Source: Candidatus Woesearchaeota archaeon
GTDB lineage: Archaea; Nanobdellota; Nanobdellia; Woesearchaeales; UBA10216
Direction: 5' to 3'
DNA length: 21,186 nucleotides
Assembly: GCA_023269295.1 (NCBI GenBank)
Contig: JAHFTU010000006.1
Span: forward strand, 1-21,186
Below the pieces are notes generated by a model, which was given only the letters and a program-made list of their open reading frames with translations, searched no databases and was not told where the DNA came from. The position numbers and the translations under genes are program-made. This document shows positions 1 to 6,977 of this stretch, piece after piece (the first letter of the stretch is position 1; every line of letters starts with the position of its first letter).

Positions 1-195
1 AAAGTTGTCAACGGGTATGTAAAAGAGTATCAGGGCGAGATGCAACTCACGACAGGAATGAGAGGCACCATAGAGCTTGTGAAAAAGGGCGAAAAACAGG
101 AGAAAGCTACAGCTCCTGCTGCATCAGAGCAGACAGAAATCCAGAAAACCATACAAAAGCTCGCCCTTGAAGAAGAAAAGATAGATGAAGACTGA
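1..195 (+). CDS. OB-fold nucleic-acid-binding protein, C-terminal fragment (RPA/SSB-like)
   Basis: The window opens inside this gene; frame 1 runs 64 codons to TGA at 193-195. The visible start, VVNGYVKEYQGEMQLTTG, resembles the last strands of the OB fold in archaeal replication protein A / single-stranded DNA-binding proteins, where a 'NGYV.EF.G.LQL..GR.G.I' pattern is common. It is followed by a Lys/Glu/Ala-rich, probably disordered tail (about residues 33-64) ending EEEKIDED. The likely role is binding single-stranded DNA or RNA in replication, repair or translation. The N-terminal part is outside the window, so domain number and exact family cannot be decided; a tRNA-anticodon-type OB protein is an alternative. 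Confidence 0.6.
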   Translation, partial: KVVNGYVKEYQGEMQLTTGMRGTIELVKKGEKQEKATAPAASEQTEIQKTIQKLALEEEKIDED

Positions 196-216
196 TTCTT
201 AGCTGGACAAATAAAG

Positions 217-226
217 TTTATAAATA
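217..226 (+). promoter_or_regulatory. TATA box of the tRNA-Phe gene
   Basis: TTTATAAATA lies about 29 bp (centre) before the first base of the tRNA at 251, the usual archaeal TBP spacing for a transcript starting at or near the mature 5' end. Confidence 0.7.
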
Positions 227-250
227 GCCGCAGACGCCAAAATTCTTAAT

Positions 251-352
251 GGGAACGTAGCTCAGCCTGAGGACAAGCCAACAGCTTATCCGGCTGTGGA
301 GAGCACACCGCTGAAGCCGGTGGAGTCGCCGGTTCAAATCCGGCCGTTCCCA
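251..352 (+). tRNA. tRNA-Phe (GAA) with a 28-nt D-loop intron
   Basis: Acceptor stem GGGAACG/CGTTCCC (251-257/345-351), discriminator A352, no encoded CCA. D-stem GCTC/GAGC (260-263/301-304), anticodon stem CACCG/CGGTG (306-310/318-322) with loop CTGAAGC giving anticodon GAA at 313-315, T-stem GCCGG/CCGGC (328-332/340-344) with loop TTCAAAT. The D-loop is 37 nt as encoded. Removing 270-297 leaves GCTCAGCCTGGGAGAGC, a standard archaeal D-arm, and a 74-nt mature tRNA. The anticodon loop has no intron. CCA would be added after transcription by the enzyme encoded at 4365-5777. Confidence 0.93.
270..297 (+). other. Non-canonical tRNA intron (between G18 and G19) with bulge-helix-bulge fold
   Basis: A full BHB motif can be drawn: helix CTC/GAG (261-263/299-301), central 4-bp helix AGCC/GGCT (264-267/292-295), 3-nt bulges TGA (268-270) and GTG (296-298), and inner helix GGA/TCC (271-273/289-291) closing a 15-nt loop. 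Cutting each bulge after its second base removes 270-297 and joins G18 to G19. This is the substrate geometry of archaeal tRNA-splicing endonuclease. The fold is seen in the sequence; splicing itself is inferred. Confidence 0.87.
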
Positions 353-378
353 CTTTCCTTCATCACACATTATGCCCC

Positions 379-738
379 ATGACAAATAACAACACTAAAA
401 TTCAGGTTGCAAAGAATGAGCTGGTAGATGATGCTTTGCGAAGGATACGCCCATACTTGCATAGTGGCAGGAGCTACAGGCTTTTTGCAATTAGCAATAC
501 GAATCTATTAGCGATAATTAAGGCAATTGACAACCCAACATTCAGCGATGGGGATTCTGCACGACCTGAATGGGAAATCATACACCATAAAGAGTTATAC
601 GCTGCCCAAATGAAAAAATATTTTATTCGATTTGGGTTGGATTTTCAAGGAAGTATAACACTTGTGCCACATGACATTTTAGAAGCGGTTGCAGACTGCT
701 TAGAAGCGAGAGTAAATAATGGAGCAGGTTATCAGTAA
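379..738 (+). CDS. Hypothetical protein, 119 aa
   Basis: I do not recognise this family. The protein is soluble-looking, with no membrane segment and no cysteines. It has an N-terminal helix rich in charged residues, a central ISNTNLLAIIKAIDNP stretch, and a C-terminal part (about residues 75-112) that looks alpha/beta. It starts at ATG 379, 26 bp after the tRNA, and ends 16 bp before the convergent end of smc. No clear TATA box or ribosome-binding site of its own is visible, so it may rely on read-through from the tRNA promoter. The coding sequence looks more AT-rich, with more A/T-ending codons, than smc or cca, which together with its position beside a tRNA is compatible with horizontal gain. 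Confidence 0.6.
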   Translation: MTNNNTKIQVAKNELVDDALRRIRPYLHSGRSYRLFAISNTNLLAIIKAIDNPTFSDGDSARPEWEIIHHKELYAAQMKKYFIRFGLDFQGSITLVPHDILEAVADCLEARVNNGAGYQ

Positions 739-754
739 ATGGCAAGGAGCATAA

Positions 755-3700
755 TCACACCTTCAGGCTGACCACGTTGCTCATGCCGTGCTCGTCCATT
801 GACACTCCGTAGAGCGTCTCTCCTTCTGCCATGAGGGCGTCGTTGTGGGAGATGATGATGTACTGCGCCCTTTCAGAGTATTTCTTGATGAGCTTTGCTA
901 GTTTTTCACTGTTGCGCTTGTCTAATGCGGCATCGACCTCGTCGAAGATGTAAAAAGAAGCTGGCTCGTAGTCCTGTATTGCGAAGATAAGGGCAAGGGC
1001 TGTGAGGGTCTTTTCCCCTCCAGACAGGCCGCGTATGTCAAGGAACTTGTCGCCTGCGAGTCGAACCCTTATCCTGACGCCTGCCTCAAAGGGATTTTCC
1101 TCGTTCTCAATCATAAGGTGGGCCTCGCCCTTTGTTGACAGCTGCGAGAAAATATTTGAAAAGTTCTGGTTCAGGACTGTGAACGTGTTCATGAAAAGGT
1201 CCTTCTTCTTGCCCTCAATCTCTGCCATCATCTTCAGCACATCATCCTTTTCCTTGCCAAGCTTGTCCTTCTTGTCAAGAAGCCCAGTGTACTGCTTCTC
1301 AACGTCATCGTAAATCTCAAGGGCCTTTAGGTTGACATTGCCCATCTCTGTTACAAGGCGCTCGAAGCGGGAGATTTCGCTCTTAATCTGGTCTTCAGAA
1401 ACTCCTTCAAGAAGCTTGACGTCGGCATAATGTGAGAATTCCTCGCTGAGGCCTGCAAGCTCGGCGGCAACTTCTGCCTTCTTCATTGAGATGTTGTTGA
1501 TTTTAATCTCTGTGGTGTTTATCTGCTCTTCCTTCCTGATTATTTTTTCATCATCAGACTGGACTTCTTCCATCAGCTTTGTGCGCTTGCCAAAAAGCTC
1601 CTTGTGGCGGGCCTGGAACTTTGCTGACTTTGCCTCGCTCTCTGTGAGGTCTTTCCTGAGCCGCTCGGTCTCCTTGATGAGGCGCTCTTTTTCTGAAGTG
1701 AAGTGCTCCTCATCCTTGTCAAGCTGCTTGAAGATTTGCTGCAGCTTGGCTTTTTCCTGGCTGAAAACCTCATTGATTTGTACACCGGCATTTTTTGACT
1801 CATTCTCATACTTCTGAATCTGTTCAGAAAGCTCCTGCTTCTTCTTTTCCAAAGCGTTGAGCTCTGCGAGGAAAGCCGGATTCCTTAGGCTTGTGATTTG
1901 CTCCCTGACACTCATCCTTCTTGACTTGAGCTCGGCAACGAGCTTGGCCTGGTCAGCCAGCTTACCATCAACTTCGCTGAGCTTGTTCGTTACCGACTTC
2001 AGCTCTTCCCTGAGCTCCTCCTTCTGCTTCTTTGAAACATCCATGTCAGAAGACTCAAGGTGCAGGCTGCGCTCCATCTTGATTATGTCACCCTCAAGGG
2101 CAGCTTTCTTCTCCCTAAGGGTGGTGATTGCTGCTTCAACATCCTCTTTTTCCTTTTCCATCTCAGAAGTTTCTGCAGTGAGGGCTGCGAGCTTGTGCTC
2201 AAGCTGGTCGGCAACCTGGGTTTCTTCCTCATCTACAAAGCCCAGCGCCTCTTTTCGGCTTTCGCGGAAGCCGCCGTGCATGGCGCCGGAAAGCTCAGCA
2301 AGGTCGCCATCAAGCGTTACCATCCTGGCCTTGCCTATCCCTATCTTCCTTGCAACCTCAATTGAGTCAACAACTATTGTGTTGCCAAACACATAGGAGA
2401 ATGCTGGCTTGAACTTATCATCAAAGCTGATAAGGCTGATTGCAAGGCCGTGGACCCCTGGCAGTTTCAGCAGGGCAGCGACATCGCTGCGCTCCTCAGC
2501 CTGCCTTATCTTGTTAAGCGGAAGAAAGGACGCAGTGCCAATCTTTTTTGACTTCAGGAAATTAATGCACTCTGCTGCAACTGAATCGCTTTCAACTATG
2601 AGGCTGTTGATTCTCGGGCCGGCTGCAACCTCAAGCGCAAGGGCATATTTTGTCTTAACCTTGCCGAGCTGCGAGACTGTGCCGTGAACTCCCCTGATTG
2701 ACTTTTGGGAAAGGACTGACTTTACCGCGAGGTTGCCCATGACCCTTTCCTGAATGGCTGCCTCCTTTGCGCGGGCCTTGGCAACTTCCTCTGTCAATCC
2801 CGAAATCCGCTTCCTGTTCTCGCCAATCCTAGCTGACACTGTGGAATCTTTCGCAAGAAGCTGGTTGAGCTCTAGGACAATTCTTTTGAAGTCATTCCTC
2901 TTCTGCTGGAGTTCATCAATCTCCTTCCTGCTTTCCTTTTCAACCTCCTTAATCTTGTCCATTGAGGAATCAATCGTGTTAATCCTGAACTCTAACTTGT
3001 CCTTCTCCCTGAGGAGGTTCTGCTTCTGCTCAACCATTGACTGCATGAGCTGCTGCTTTTCCTCGGTTTCCTTGTCAATGGCGCCGAGCTCAGCCTCAAT
3101 GCGCACAAGGTCAGCTGAATCAACTGAACCCTTGAGCTTCTGGATGTTTGCCTCAAGCTTTGCCCTGTCAGAAGCAAGCTTTTTGACTTGGTCGGCGAGT
3201 GACTGCCTCGAAGACTCAAGCTGGGAAATCCTTGACTCGGTATCAGAAAGGTCTGACTTAAGCTGCTCGCGCCTTTCCTTGACCTTGGCAATCTCGCCCT
3301 CATCCATGGAAATCCTGTTGGTGTTGGTGCCGATGCCCACCCGTATCTGCTCAATGTTCTTGTGGATGGTAACCTGCTCCTGCTCGGCCTTGTGCTCAAG
3401 CTCCTCGTTAAGCTGGGAGATTTCCTCCTTCCTCTTGGCAACAGCCAGGCGAAGCTTCGCAATGTCTGCCCTGAGGTCTGAAATTTCCTTTTCATTGGAT
3501 GCTATGCCTTTCTCAACCTCAGACTTCTTTGACTCGCGCTGCTTAATCTGCAGGTGAATGAATGTTGCCCGGTTGGCACGAACCTTGTCATTTAGCTCCC
3601 TGTACTTGAGGGCCTGGTCGCGGTCATGCTTCAATTCTTTGAGGTGTGTTTTCCTCTCGCTAAGAAGAATCTCGGCTTCTTTCAGGCGCTCGTCAACTTT

Positions 3701-4249
3701 CTGGAGCTCTGAAAGCGCCTTGTGCTTCTTTTCCTCGTAAACAGAGATGCCGGCAATCTCCTCAATGACCTGCCTGCGCTCCTCAGCAGACATCTCAACA
3801 AAGCGCACAATGTCACCCTGAAGCACGATGTTGTGGCCGTCAGGATCAATCTTGGCAAGCGCGAGAAGGTCAAGAATCTCCTGCCTTGTGCTTGCCTTAT
3901 CATTTATCCTGTAAACACTCTGACCTGAGGGCTTGATTACCCTGCTCACCTTAACGAGCGGCTCAGGGTAAGGGAAAGTTTTTTGGGAGTTGTCAAAGAA
4001 AATGCTGACCTCGGCCTTGGCTGCCGGCTGCTTAGTCTTGCCGCCATTGTAGATGAGATGGGAAAGCTTCTCTGTACGGAGCTCCTTGCTGCTTATCCTT
4101 CCAAGGACAAAACAAAGGCCGTCTAAAACGTTCGACTTCCCTGCGCCGTTTGGGCCAAGAACTACCGAGAAGTTGCCGTCAAAAACAAGCTCAGTCCTCT
4201 TGGCAAAGGACTTGAAACCGTGCATAACGAGCTTGGCGATGCGAGTCAT
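755..4249 (-). CDS. smc: Chromosome segregation protein SMC
   Basis: A 1164-residue structural maintenance of chromosomes ATPase, full length for the family. Walker A GPNGAGKS is at residues 32-39 and the Q-loop glutamine at 144 (VLQGDI). Two long heptad-rich coiled coils (about 165-500 and 670-1000) flank a hinge domain (about 510-660, with SIRGVHGTVSQLG). The C-terminal head holds the ABC signature LSGGEKT (about 1076) and Walker B FYIFDEVDAALD (about 1100). The dimer would clamp DNA and organise or segregate the chromosome. No ScpA/ScpB partner gene is in the window. ATG 4249 lies about 30 bp after a TATA box on the minus strand, so the transcript is probably leaderless. It is divergent from cca and convergent with the small gene at 379-738. 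Confidence 0.97.
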   Translation of the reverse strand: MTRIAKLVMHGFKSFAKRTELVFDGNFSVVLGPNGAGKSNVLDGLCFVLGRISSKELRTEKLSHLIYNGGKTKQPAAKAEVSIFFDNSQKTFPYPEPLVKVSRVIKPSGQSVYRINDKASTRQEILDLLALAKIDPDGHNIVLQGDIVRFVEMSAEERRQVIEEIAGISVYEEKKHKALSELQKVDERLKEAEILLSERKTHLKELKHDRDQALKYRELNDKVRANRATFIHLQIKQRESKKSEVEKGIASNEKEISDLRADIAKLRLAVAKRKEEISQLNEELEHKAEQEQVTIHKNIEQIRVGIGTNTNRISMDEGEIAKVKERREQLKSDLSDTESRISQLESSRQSLADQVKKLASDRAKLEANIQKLKGSVDSADLVRIEAELGAIDKETEEKQQLMQSMVEQKQNLLREKDKLEFRINTIDSSMDKIKEVEKESRKEIDELQQKRNDFKRIVLELNQLLAKDSTVSARIGENRKRISGLTEEVAKARAKEAAIQERVMGNLAVKSVLSQKSIRGVHGTVSQLGKVKTKYALALEVAAGPRINSLIVESDSVAAECINFLKSKKIGTASFLPLNKIRQAEERSDVAALLKLPGVHGLAISLISFDDKFKPAFSYVFGNTIVVDSIEVARKIGIGKARMVTLDGDLAELSGAMHGGFRESRKEALGFVDEEETQVADQLEHKLAALTAETSEMEKEKEDVEAAITTLREKKAALEGDIIKMERSLHLESSDMDVSKKQKEELREELKSVTNKLSEVDGKLADQAKLVAELKSRRMSVREQITSLRNPAFLAELNALEKKKQELSEQIQKYENESKNAGVQINEVFSQEKAKLQQIFKQLDKDEEHFTSEKERLIKETERLRKDLTESEAKSAKFQARHKELFGKRTKLMEEVQSDDEKIIRKEEQINTTEIKINNISMKKAEVAAELAGLSEEFSHYADVKLLEGVSEDQIKSEISRFERLVTEMGNVNLKALEIYDDVEKQYTGLLDKKDKLGKEKDDVLKMMAEIEGKKKDLFMNTFTVLNQNFSNIFSQLSTKGEAHLMIENEENPFEAGVRIRVRLAGDKFLDIRGLSGGEKTLTALALIFAIQDYEPASFYIFDEVDAALDKRNSEKLAKLIKKYSERAQYIIISHNDALMAEGETLYGVSMDEHGMSNVVSLKV

Positions 4250-4273
4250 AACAAAGGCAACCCTGTAAGGGGC

Positions 4274-4283
4274 TATTTAAATT
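4274..4283 (-). promoter_or_regulatory. TATA box of smc
   Basis: Read on the minus strand the segment is AATTTAAATA, centred about 29 bp upstream of the smc ATG at 4249. This spacing predicts a start of transcription at or next to the start codon. Confidence 0.6.
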
Positions 4284-4290
4284 GTTTTTT

Positions 4291-4319
4291 GTTGCATTAT
4301 CGGCGGAAGCGATTGCAAC
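4291..4319. repeat. Interrupted palindrome between the smc and cca promoters
   Basis: GTTGCA (4291-4296) pairs with TGCAAC (4314-4319), and ATCG (4299-4302) pairs with CGAT (4310-4313). A two-base TT bulge lies on the 5' side and the loop is 7 nt. It lies exactly between the two divergent TATA boxes. It could be an operator or a small member of the palindromic family found elsewhere in the window. Confidence 0.45.
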
Positions 4320-4330
4320 AGGCATCAAAA

Positions 4331-4342
4331 ACATTTAAAAGG
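4331..4342 (+). promoter_or_regulatory. TATA box and leader of cca
   Basis: ACATTTAAAAGG is centred about 28 bp before ATG 4365, predicting a nearly leaderless transcript. A Shine-Dalgarno-like AAGGAG also lies at 4351-4356, 8 bp before the ATG. It is part of a short duplication: ATGAAGGAG occurs at 4348 followed by a stop codon, and again at 4365 as the real start. Confidence 0.55.
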
Positions 4343-4364
4343 ATGCGATGAAGGAGTAAGCAGC

Positions 4365-5777
4365 ATGAAGGAGCTGCTGGAAGAGCTGAAGGCCAAGTGG
4401 AGGCCAAGCCAGGAGGAAGTTAACGAAGTCGGGAAAGCAGCGGCAGCTTTTGTCAAGAAACTGGGTAGCTCACTCAAAAGGGCAAGGCTGAAGGCCAAGC
4501 CAGTTGTGGGCGGCTCAGGCGCGAAAGGAACATGGCTCAGGGGCATGCACGACATAGATGTTTTCGTGTGCTTTGACTATGCCAAATATAAAGGGAAAAG
4601 CGCAGAGCTGAGCGAATTCCTCGCTGCTGCCATGAAAAAGGCATTCCCAAAGCACGAAAGGCTGCACGGCAGCAGGGACTATTTCAGGATACAATTCCGC
4701 AGAAGCGGAATGTACAAATCCTGCAGCGGCAGGATTGCACAGTCGGCAATGGCCGACTTGTACAATCGGCAAAGCCGATTTGTACCAAGTAACGGCTACA
4801 ATTTTGAAATCGTCCCGATACTTACCATAAAAAAATCTGGACAGGCGCTCAACATCACAGACGTCTCGCTGCTGCATTCGGCATGGGTGCGAAAGCAGAT
4901 TGGCAAAAGCAGGAAGGCAGCGCTGGATGACGAGATACGGCTGACAAAGGCGTTCTGCAAGGCACAGAGAGTGTACGGTGCCGAAAGCTACGTAAGGGGA
5001 TTCTCCGGGTATGCGTGCGAAGTGCTCACCGCTTACTACGGAAGCTTTCTGAAACTGGTCAGCGCGGCTGCCACAAAATGGAAGAAGCAAATCACTGCAA
5101 AAAAGAAAATAATCGTGGACGCAGCAAACCATTACAAGAAAAGGGACCCGCTCAGGGAGCTCAACCAGGCAAAGGTGCAGAGCGAGCTAATAGTGATAGA
5201 CCCTGTGCAGGCTGACAGGAATGCCACAGCAGCGCTGAGCAACGAGACGCTTAACACTTTCATTGAAGCTGCAGACGCATTCATCAAAAAGCCCGAAAAG
5301 AGCTTCTTTGAAAAGCAGGAGATAACAATTGACAAGCTGCGGCAGGAAGCAAAAGGAAAGCAGCTAGTGATAGTTGAGGCAGGCCCGGTTCGGGGAAAAG
5401 ATGATGTTGTAGGCGCAAAGCTGGTGAAAGCTTTTGAGCACATACTGCTGCAGCTAAAGGAAAAAGGGTTCGCTGTTGCCGAATCAGGCTGGGAGTGGGA
5501 AAAAAACAGGAAAGGGAACGCGCTGTTCTGGTACATAATGAAGAGAGGTGTGCCCGAGCCAGAAGTAAGGTACGGGCCGCCTTTAAGCAACAAAACGCAT
5601 GCGGAAAAATTCAGGGAAGAGCACCAGGGAAAAAAGGGCAGGCAGCTGTTTGAAAAAAACGGCAGGCTCTACGCGAAAATAGAGCGCACATACAAGCAGC
5701 CGCAGCAACTGATAAGCCAGCTTACAGCTGAAGACAATTACCTGAAAGACAAGGCACAACAATACAGTGTCAAATGA
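4365..5777 (+). CDS. cca: CCA-adding tRNA nucleotidyltransferase (archaeal class I) with an in-frame repeat insertion
   Basis: Adds or repairs the 3' CCA end of tRNAs using CTP and ATP, needed here because the tRNA in this window has no encoded CCA. The N-terminal nucleotidyltransferase motif GGSGAKGTWLRG...DIDVFV places metal-binding carboxylates at D63 and D65; the third is probably E148 in NFEIVPIL. Downstream EIRLTKAFCKAQRVYGAES and VRGFSGYACE (about residues 190-225) match the central domain of archaeal class I CCA enzymes, followed by the body and tail domains. Length is 470 aa against roughly 440 for the family. The excess matches residues about 110-141, encoded by four tandem hairpins (4692-4786): removing them joins YFRIQF to NGYNFEIVP as expected from homologues. 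Whether the insert is tolerated as a surface loop is inference. Confidence 0.93.
   Translation: MKELLEELKAKWRPSQEEVNEVGKAAAAFVKKLGSSLKRARLKAKPVVGGSGAKGTWLRGMHDIDVFVCFDYAKYKGKSAELSEFLAAAMKKAFPKHERLHGSRDYFRIQFRRSGMYKSCSGRIAQSAMADLYNRQSRFVPSNGYNFEIVPILTIKKSGQALNITDVSLLHSAWVRKQIGKSRKAALDDEIRLTKAFCKAQRVYGAESYVRGFSGYACEVLTAYYGSFLKLVSAAATKWKKQITAKKKIIVDAANHYKKRDPLRELNQAKVQSELIVIDPVQADRNATAALSNETLNTFIEAADAFIKKPEKSFFEKQEITIDKLRQEAKGKQLVIVEAGPVRGKDDVVGAKLVKAFEHILLQLKEKGFAVAESGWEWEKNRKGNALFWYIMKRGVPEPEVRYGPPLSNKTHAEKFREEHQGKKGRQLFEKNGRLYAKIERTYKQPQQLISQLTAEDNYLKDKAQQYSVK
4692..4786 (+). repeat. Array of four tandem hairpins inserted in the cca coding sequence
   Basis: Stems: ATTCCGC/GCGGAAT (4694-4700/4705-4711, loop AGAA); AATCCTGC/GCAGGATT (4717-4724/4729-4736, loop AGCG); AGTCGGC/GCCGACT (4741-4747/4752-4758, loop AATG); AATCGGC/GCCGATT (4764-4770/4774-4780, loop AAA). 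They are spaced by GTACA, GCACA and TTGTAC-type linkers. GTACAAATC (4712-4720) also pairs exactly with GATTTGTAC (4777-4785), so the last three hairpins can fold inside a larger stem. The reading frame stays open through the array. Confidence 0.85.
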
Positions 5778-5778
5778 C

Positions 5779-5806
5779 CCTTTTCTGTAAAAGGTTCAAT
5801 CCAAAA
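5779..5806 (+). repeat. Palindromic element between cca and the PAP2 gene (short form)
   Basis: CCTTTT/AAAAGG with loop CTGT starts directly after the cca stop codon and is followed by TTCAATCCAAAAAC just before ATG 5813. The 18-bp core at 5779-5796 is identical to 8727-8744. The order core, GGTTC, ATCCAAAAACG, ATG is the same as before sufB, where a 93-bp block is inserted. Confidence 0.75.
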
Positions 5807-5812
5807 ACGAAA

Positions 5813-6976
5813 ATGAGGAAGGACACAAACGCAATCATCGCGGCTGCAGCTTTGCTTGCCGCGAGCTTTCTGCTTGACAAGCCGGCTGCGAACCTTGTCC
5901 ACGCAATCAAGACACCGCTTCTTACGGCAGCTGTCTCCACTTTCAACAGCCTGTACATCTGGATTTACATTGCCTTCCTTGCAGCAACAATTGCAGCAAT
6001 TGCAATAAAGGAATCAAAAGAGAAGAAAACGCGGAGCATTTTCAGACTTCTTTCCACAATTTTAACAGCGATGACAATCACCAGACTCCTGAAATTTATC
6101 ATACAAAGGCAAAGGCCTGACGGGACTGCTTTTATGCTCCCATTCTTTGGCAAGGATGATTACTCTTTCCCGAGCGGGCACGCAACAGCAACTGCGGCAG
6201 CAGCGTTAGCTTCGCCAGTATTCCTTCGGGTTCCCTGGATTATCTTTACTGCAGCAACAGTATTTGACAGGCTCTACCTTAACGTACACTTCCTTAGCGA
6301 TACTGTAGCAGGGGTGCTTGTCGCGATGCTTGTCAACAGCTTTCTGCAAAACATGCTCAAGGACAGAATAAGTCCTGAAGACGTGATGGAAGTGAGGAGG
6401 CAGGCGCTCCATGCCATAATTGGGCTCGCACTAGCCGTATTTATCTGGAAATATCCACAGCTGTGGTATGTGCTACTGATAATTGCTGCTGCAGGGCTGG
6501 TGCTTTCTTACGCGATAAAATCAGTTTCTGCATTAGGAAAACTGGCAGTTGGTGTACTGGAACTGGTTGAAAGAAAAAAGGAACTGAAAAGGTTTCCGGG
6601 CAAAGGCGCGATAATGCTGTTCCTTGGAACCGGAATCACGGCTGCAATTTTCAGGAAAGAAGCTGTCGCTGGCATTGCAATACTGGCTGTGGGCGACTCC
6701 ATAAGCCCGCTGGCAGGCAGGTTTTTCGGCAGGACAAACCACAAGTGGATTTTTGCTCGGGAAAAGACCTGGGAAGGGTCTGCTGCCGGTTTTGTTTTCG
6801 CAGCGGCAGCAGCGGCATTCTTAGTGCCTATTTGGACAGCAATAATTGCGGCAGCAGCAGGCATGGCAATTGAGGCAATTCACGTGAGAATCCTTGGCAG
6901 GAAAATTGATGACAACCTGACAGTGCCTATGGTGGCGGCTGCAGTTGTTTGGGCGTGCAAACTAATGATAAAGTAG
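5813..6976 (+). CDS. Fusion of PAP2-family lipid phosphatase and dolichol-kinase-like domain
   Basis: A 387-residue polytopic membrane protein. The N-terminal half carries the PAP2 signature: K94-x6-R101-P (KFIIQRQRP), PSGH at 120-123 and R153-x5-H159-x3-D163, which in this family hydrolyses phosphate from membrane lipid phosphates or pyrophosphates. The second half (from about residue 195) has GDSISPLAGRFFGR (295-308), WEGSAAGF (320-327) and DDNLTVP (366-372), matching the dolichol/phytol kinase and cytidylyltransferase-like superfamily (SEC59, COG0170). Several hydrophobic segments run through both halves. The likely substrate is a polyprenyl lipid carrier. An upstream ATG at 5774 overlaps the cca stop, but its extra 13 residues are encoded by the palindromic element, so ATG 5813 is preferred. 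The stop is 1 bp from the convergent NMD3-like gene. Confidence 0.82.
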   Translation: MRKDTNAIIAAAALLAASFLLDKPAANLVHAIKTPLLTAAVSTFNSLYIWIYIAFLAATIAAIAIKESKEKKTRSIFRLLSTILTAMTITRLLKFIIQRQRPDGTAFMLPFFGKDDYSFPSGHATATAAAALASPVFLRVPWIIFTAATVFDRLYLNVHFLSDTVAGVLVAMLVNSFLQNMLKDRISPEDVMEVRRQALHAIIGLALAVFIWKYPQLWYVLLIIAAAGLVLSYAIKSVSALGKLAVGVLELVERKKELKRFPGKGAIMLFLGTGITAAIFRKEAVAGIAILAVGDSISPLAGRFFGRTNHKWIFAREKTWEGSAAGFVFAAAAAAFLVPIWTAIIAAAAGMAIEAIHVRILGRKIDDNLTVPMVAAAVVWACKLMIK

Positions 6977-6977
6977 C

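Noticed and set aside
251..352. Long D-arm as a sign of tRNA-Sec or a degenerate tRNA
   Set aside because: The anticodon is GAA, the variable loop is short (5 nt), stems are perfect, and the extra bases form a clean BHB intron.
251..360. tRNA 3' end as an attachment site for an integrated element
   Set aside because: I found no second copy of the tRNA 3' end and no integrase gene in the window.
2258..2281. CGGCTT...AAGCCG palindrome in smc as another repeat copy
   Set aside because: It encodes the conserved GGFRES region of the SMC hinge end and lacks arms shared with the other elements, so it is probably chance.
2754..3557. Long open frame (267 aa) and several others antisense to smc
   Set aside because: Ser/Phe/Leu-rich shadow of the coiled-coil codons on the other strand; smc has complete motifs across the same bases.
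4692..4786. Hairpin array in cca as a CRISPR-like repeat array
   Set aside because: Stems differ in sequence, spacing is only a few bases, and there are no constant direct repeats or unique spacers.
5774..5812. Earlier ATG for the PAP2 fusion overlapping the cca stop
   Set aside because: The 13 extra residues are encoded by the palindromic element, and the same element lies outside the reading frame before sufB; ATG 5813 gives a normal membrane-protein start.
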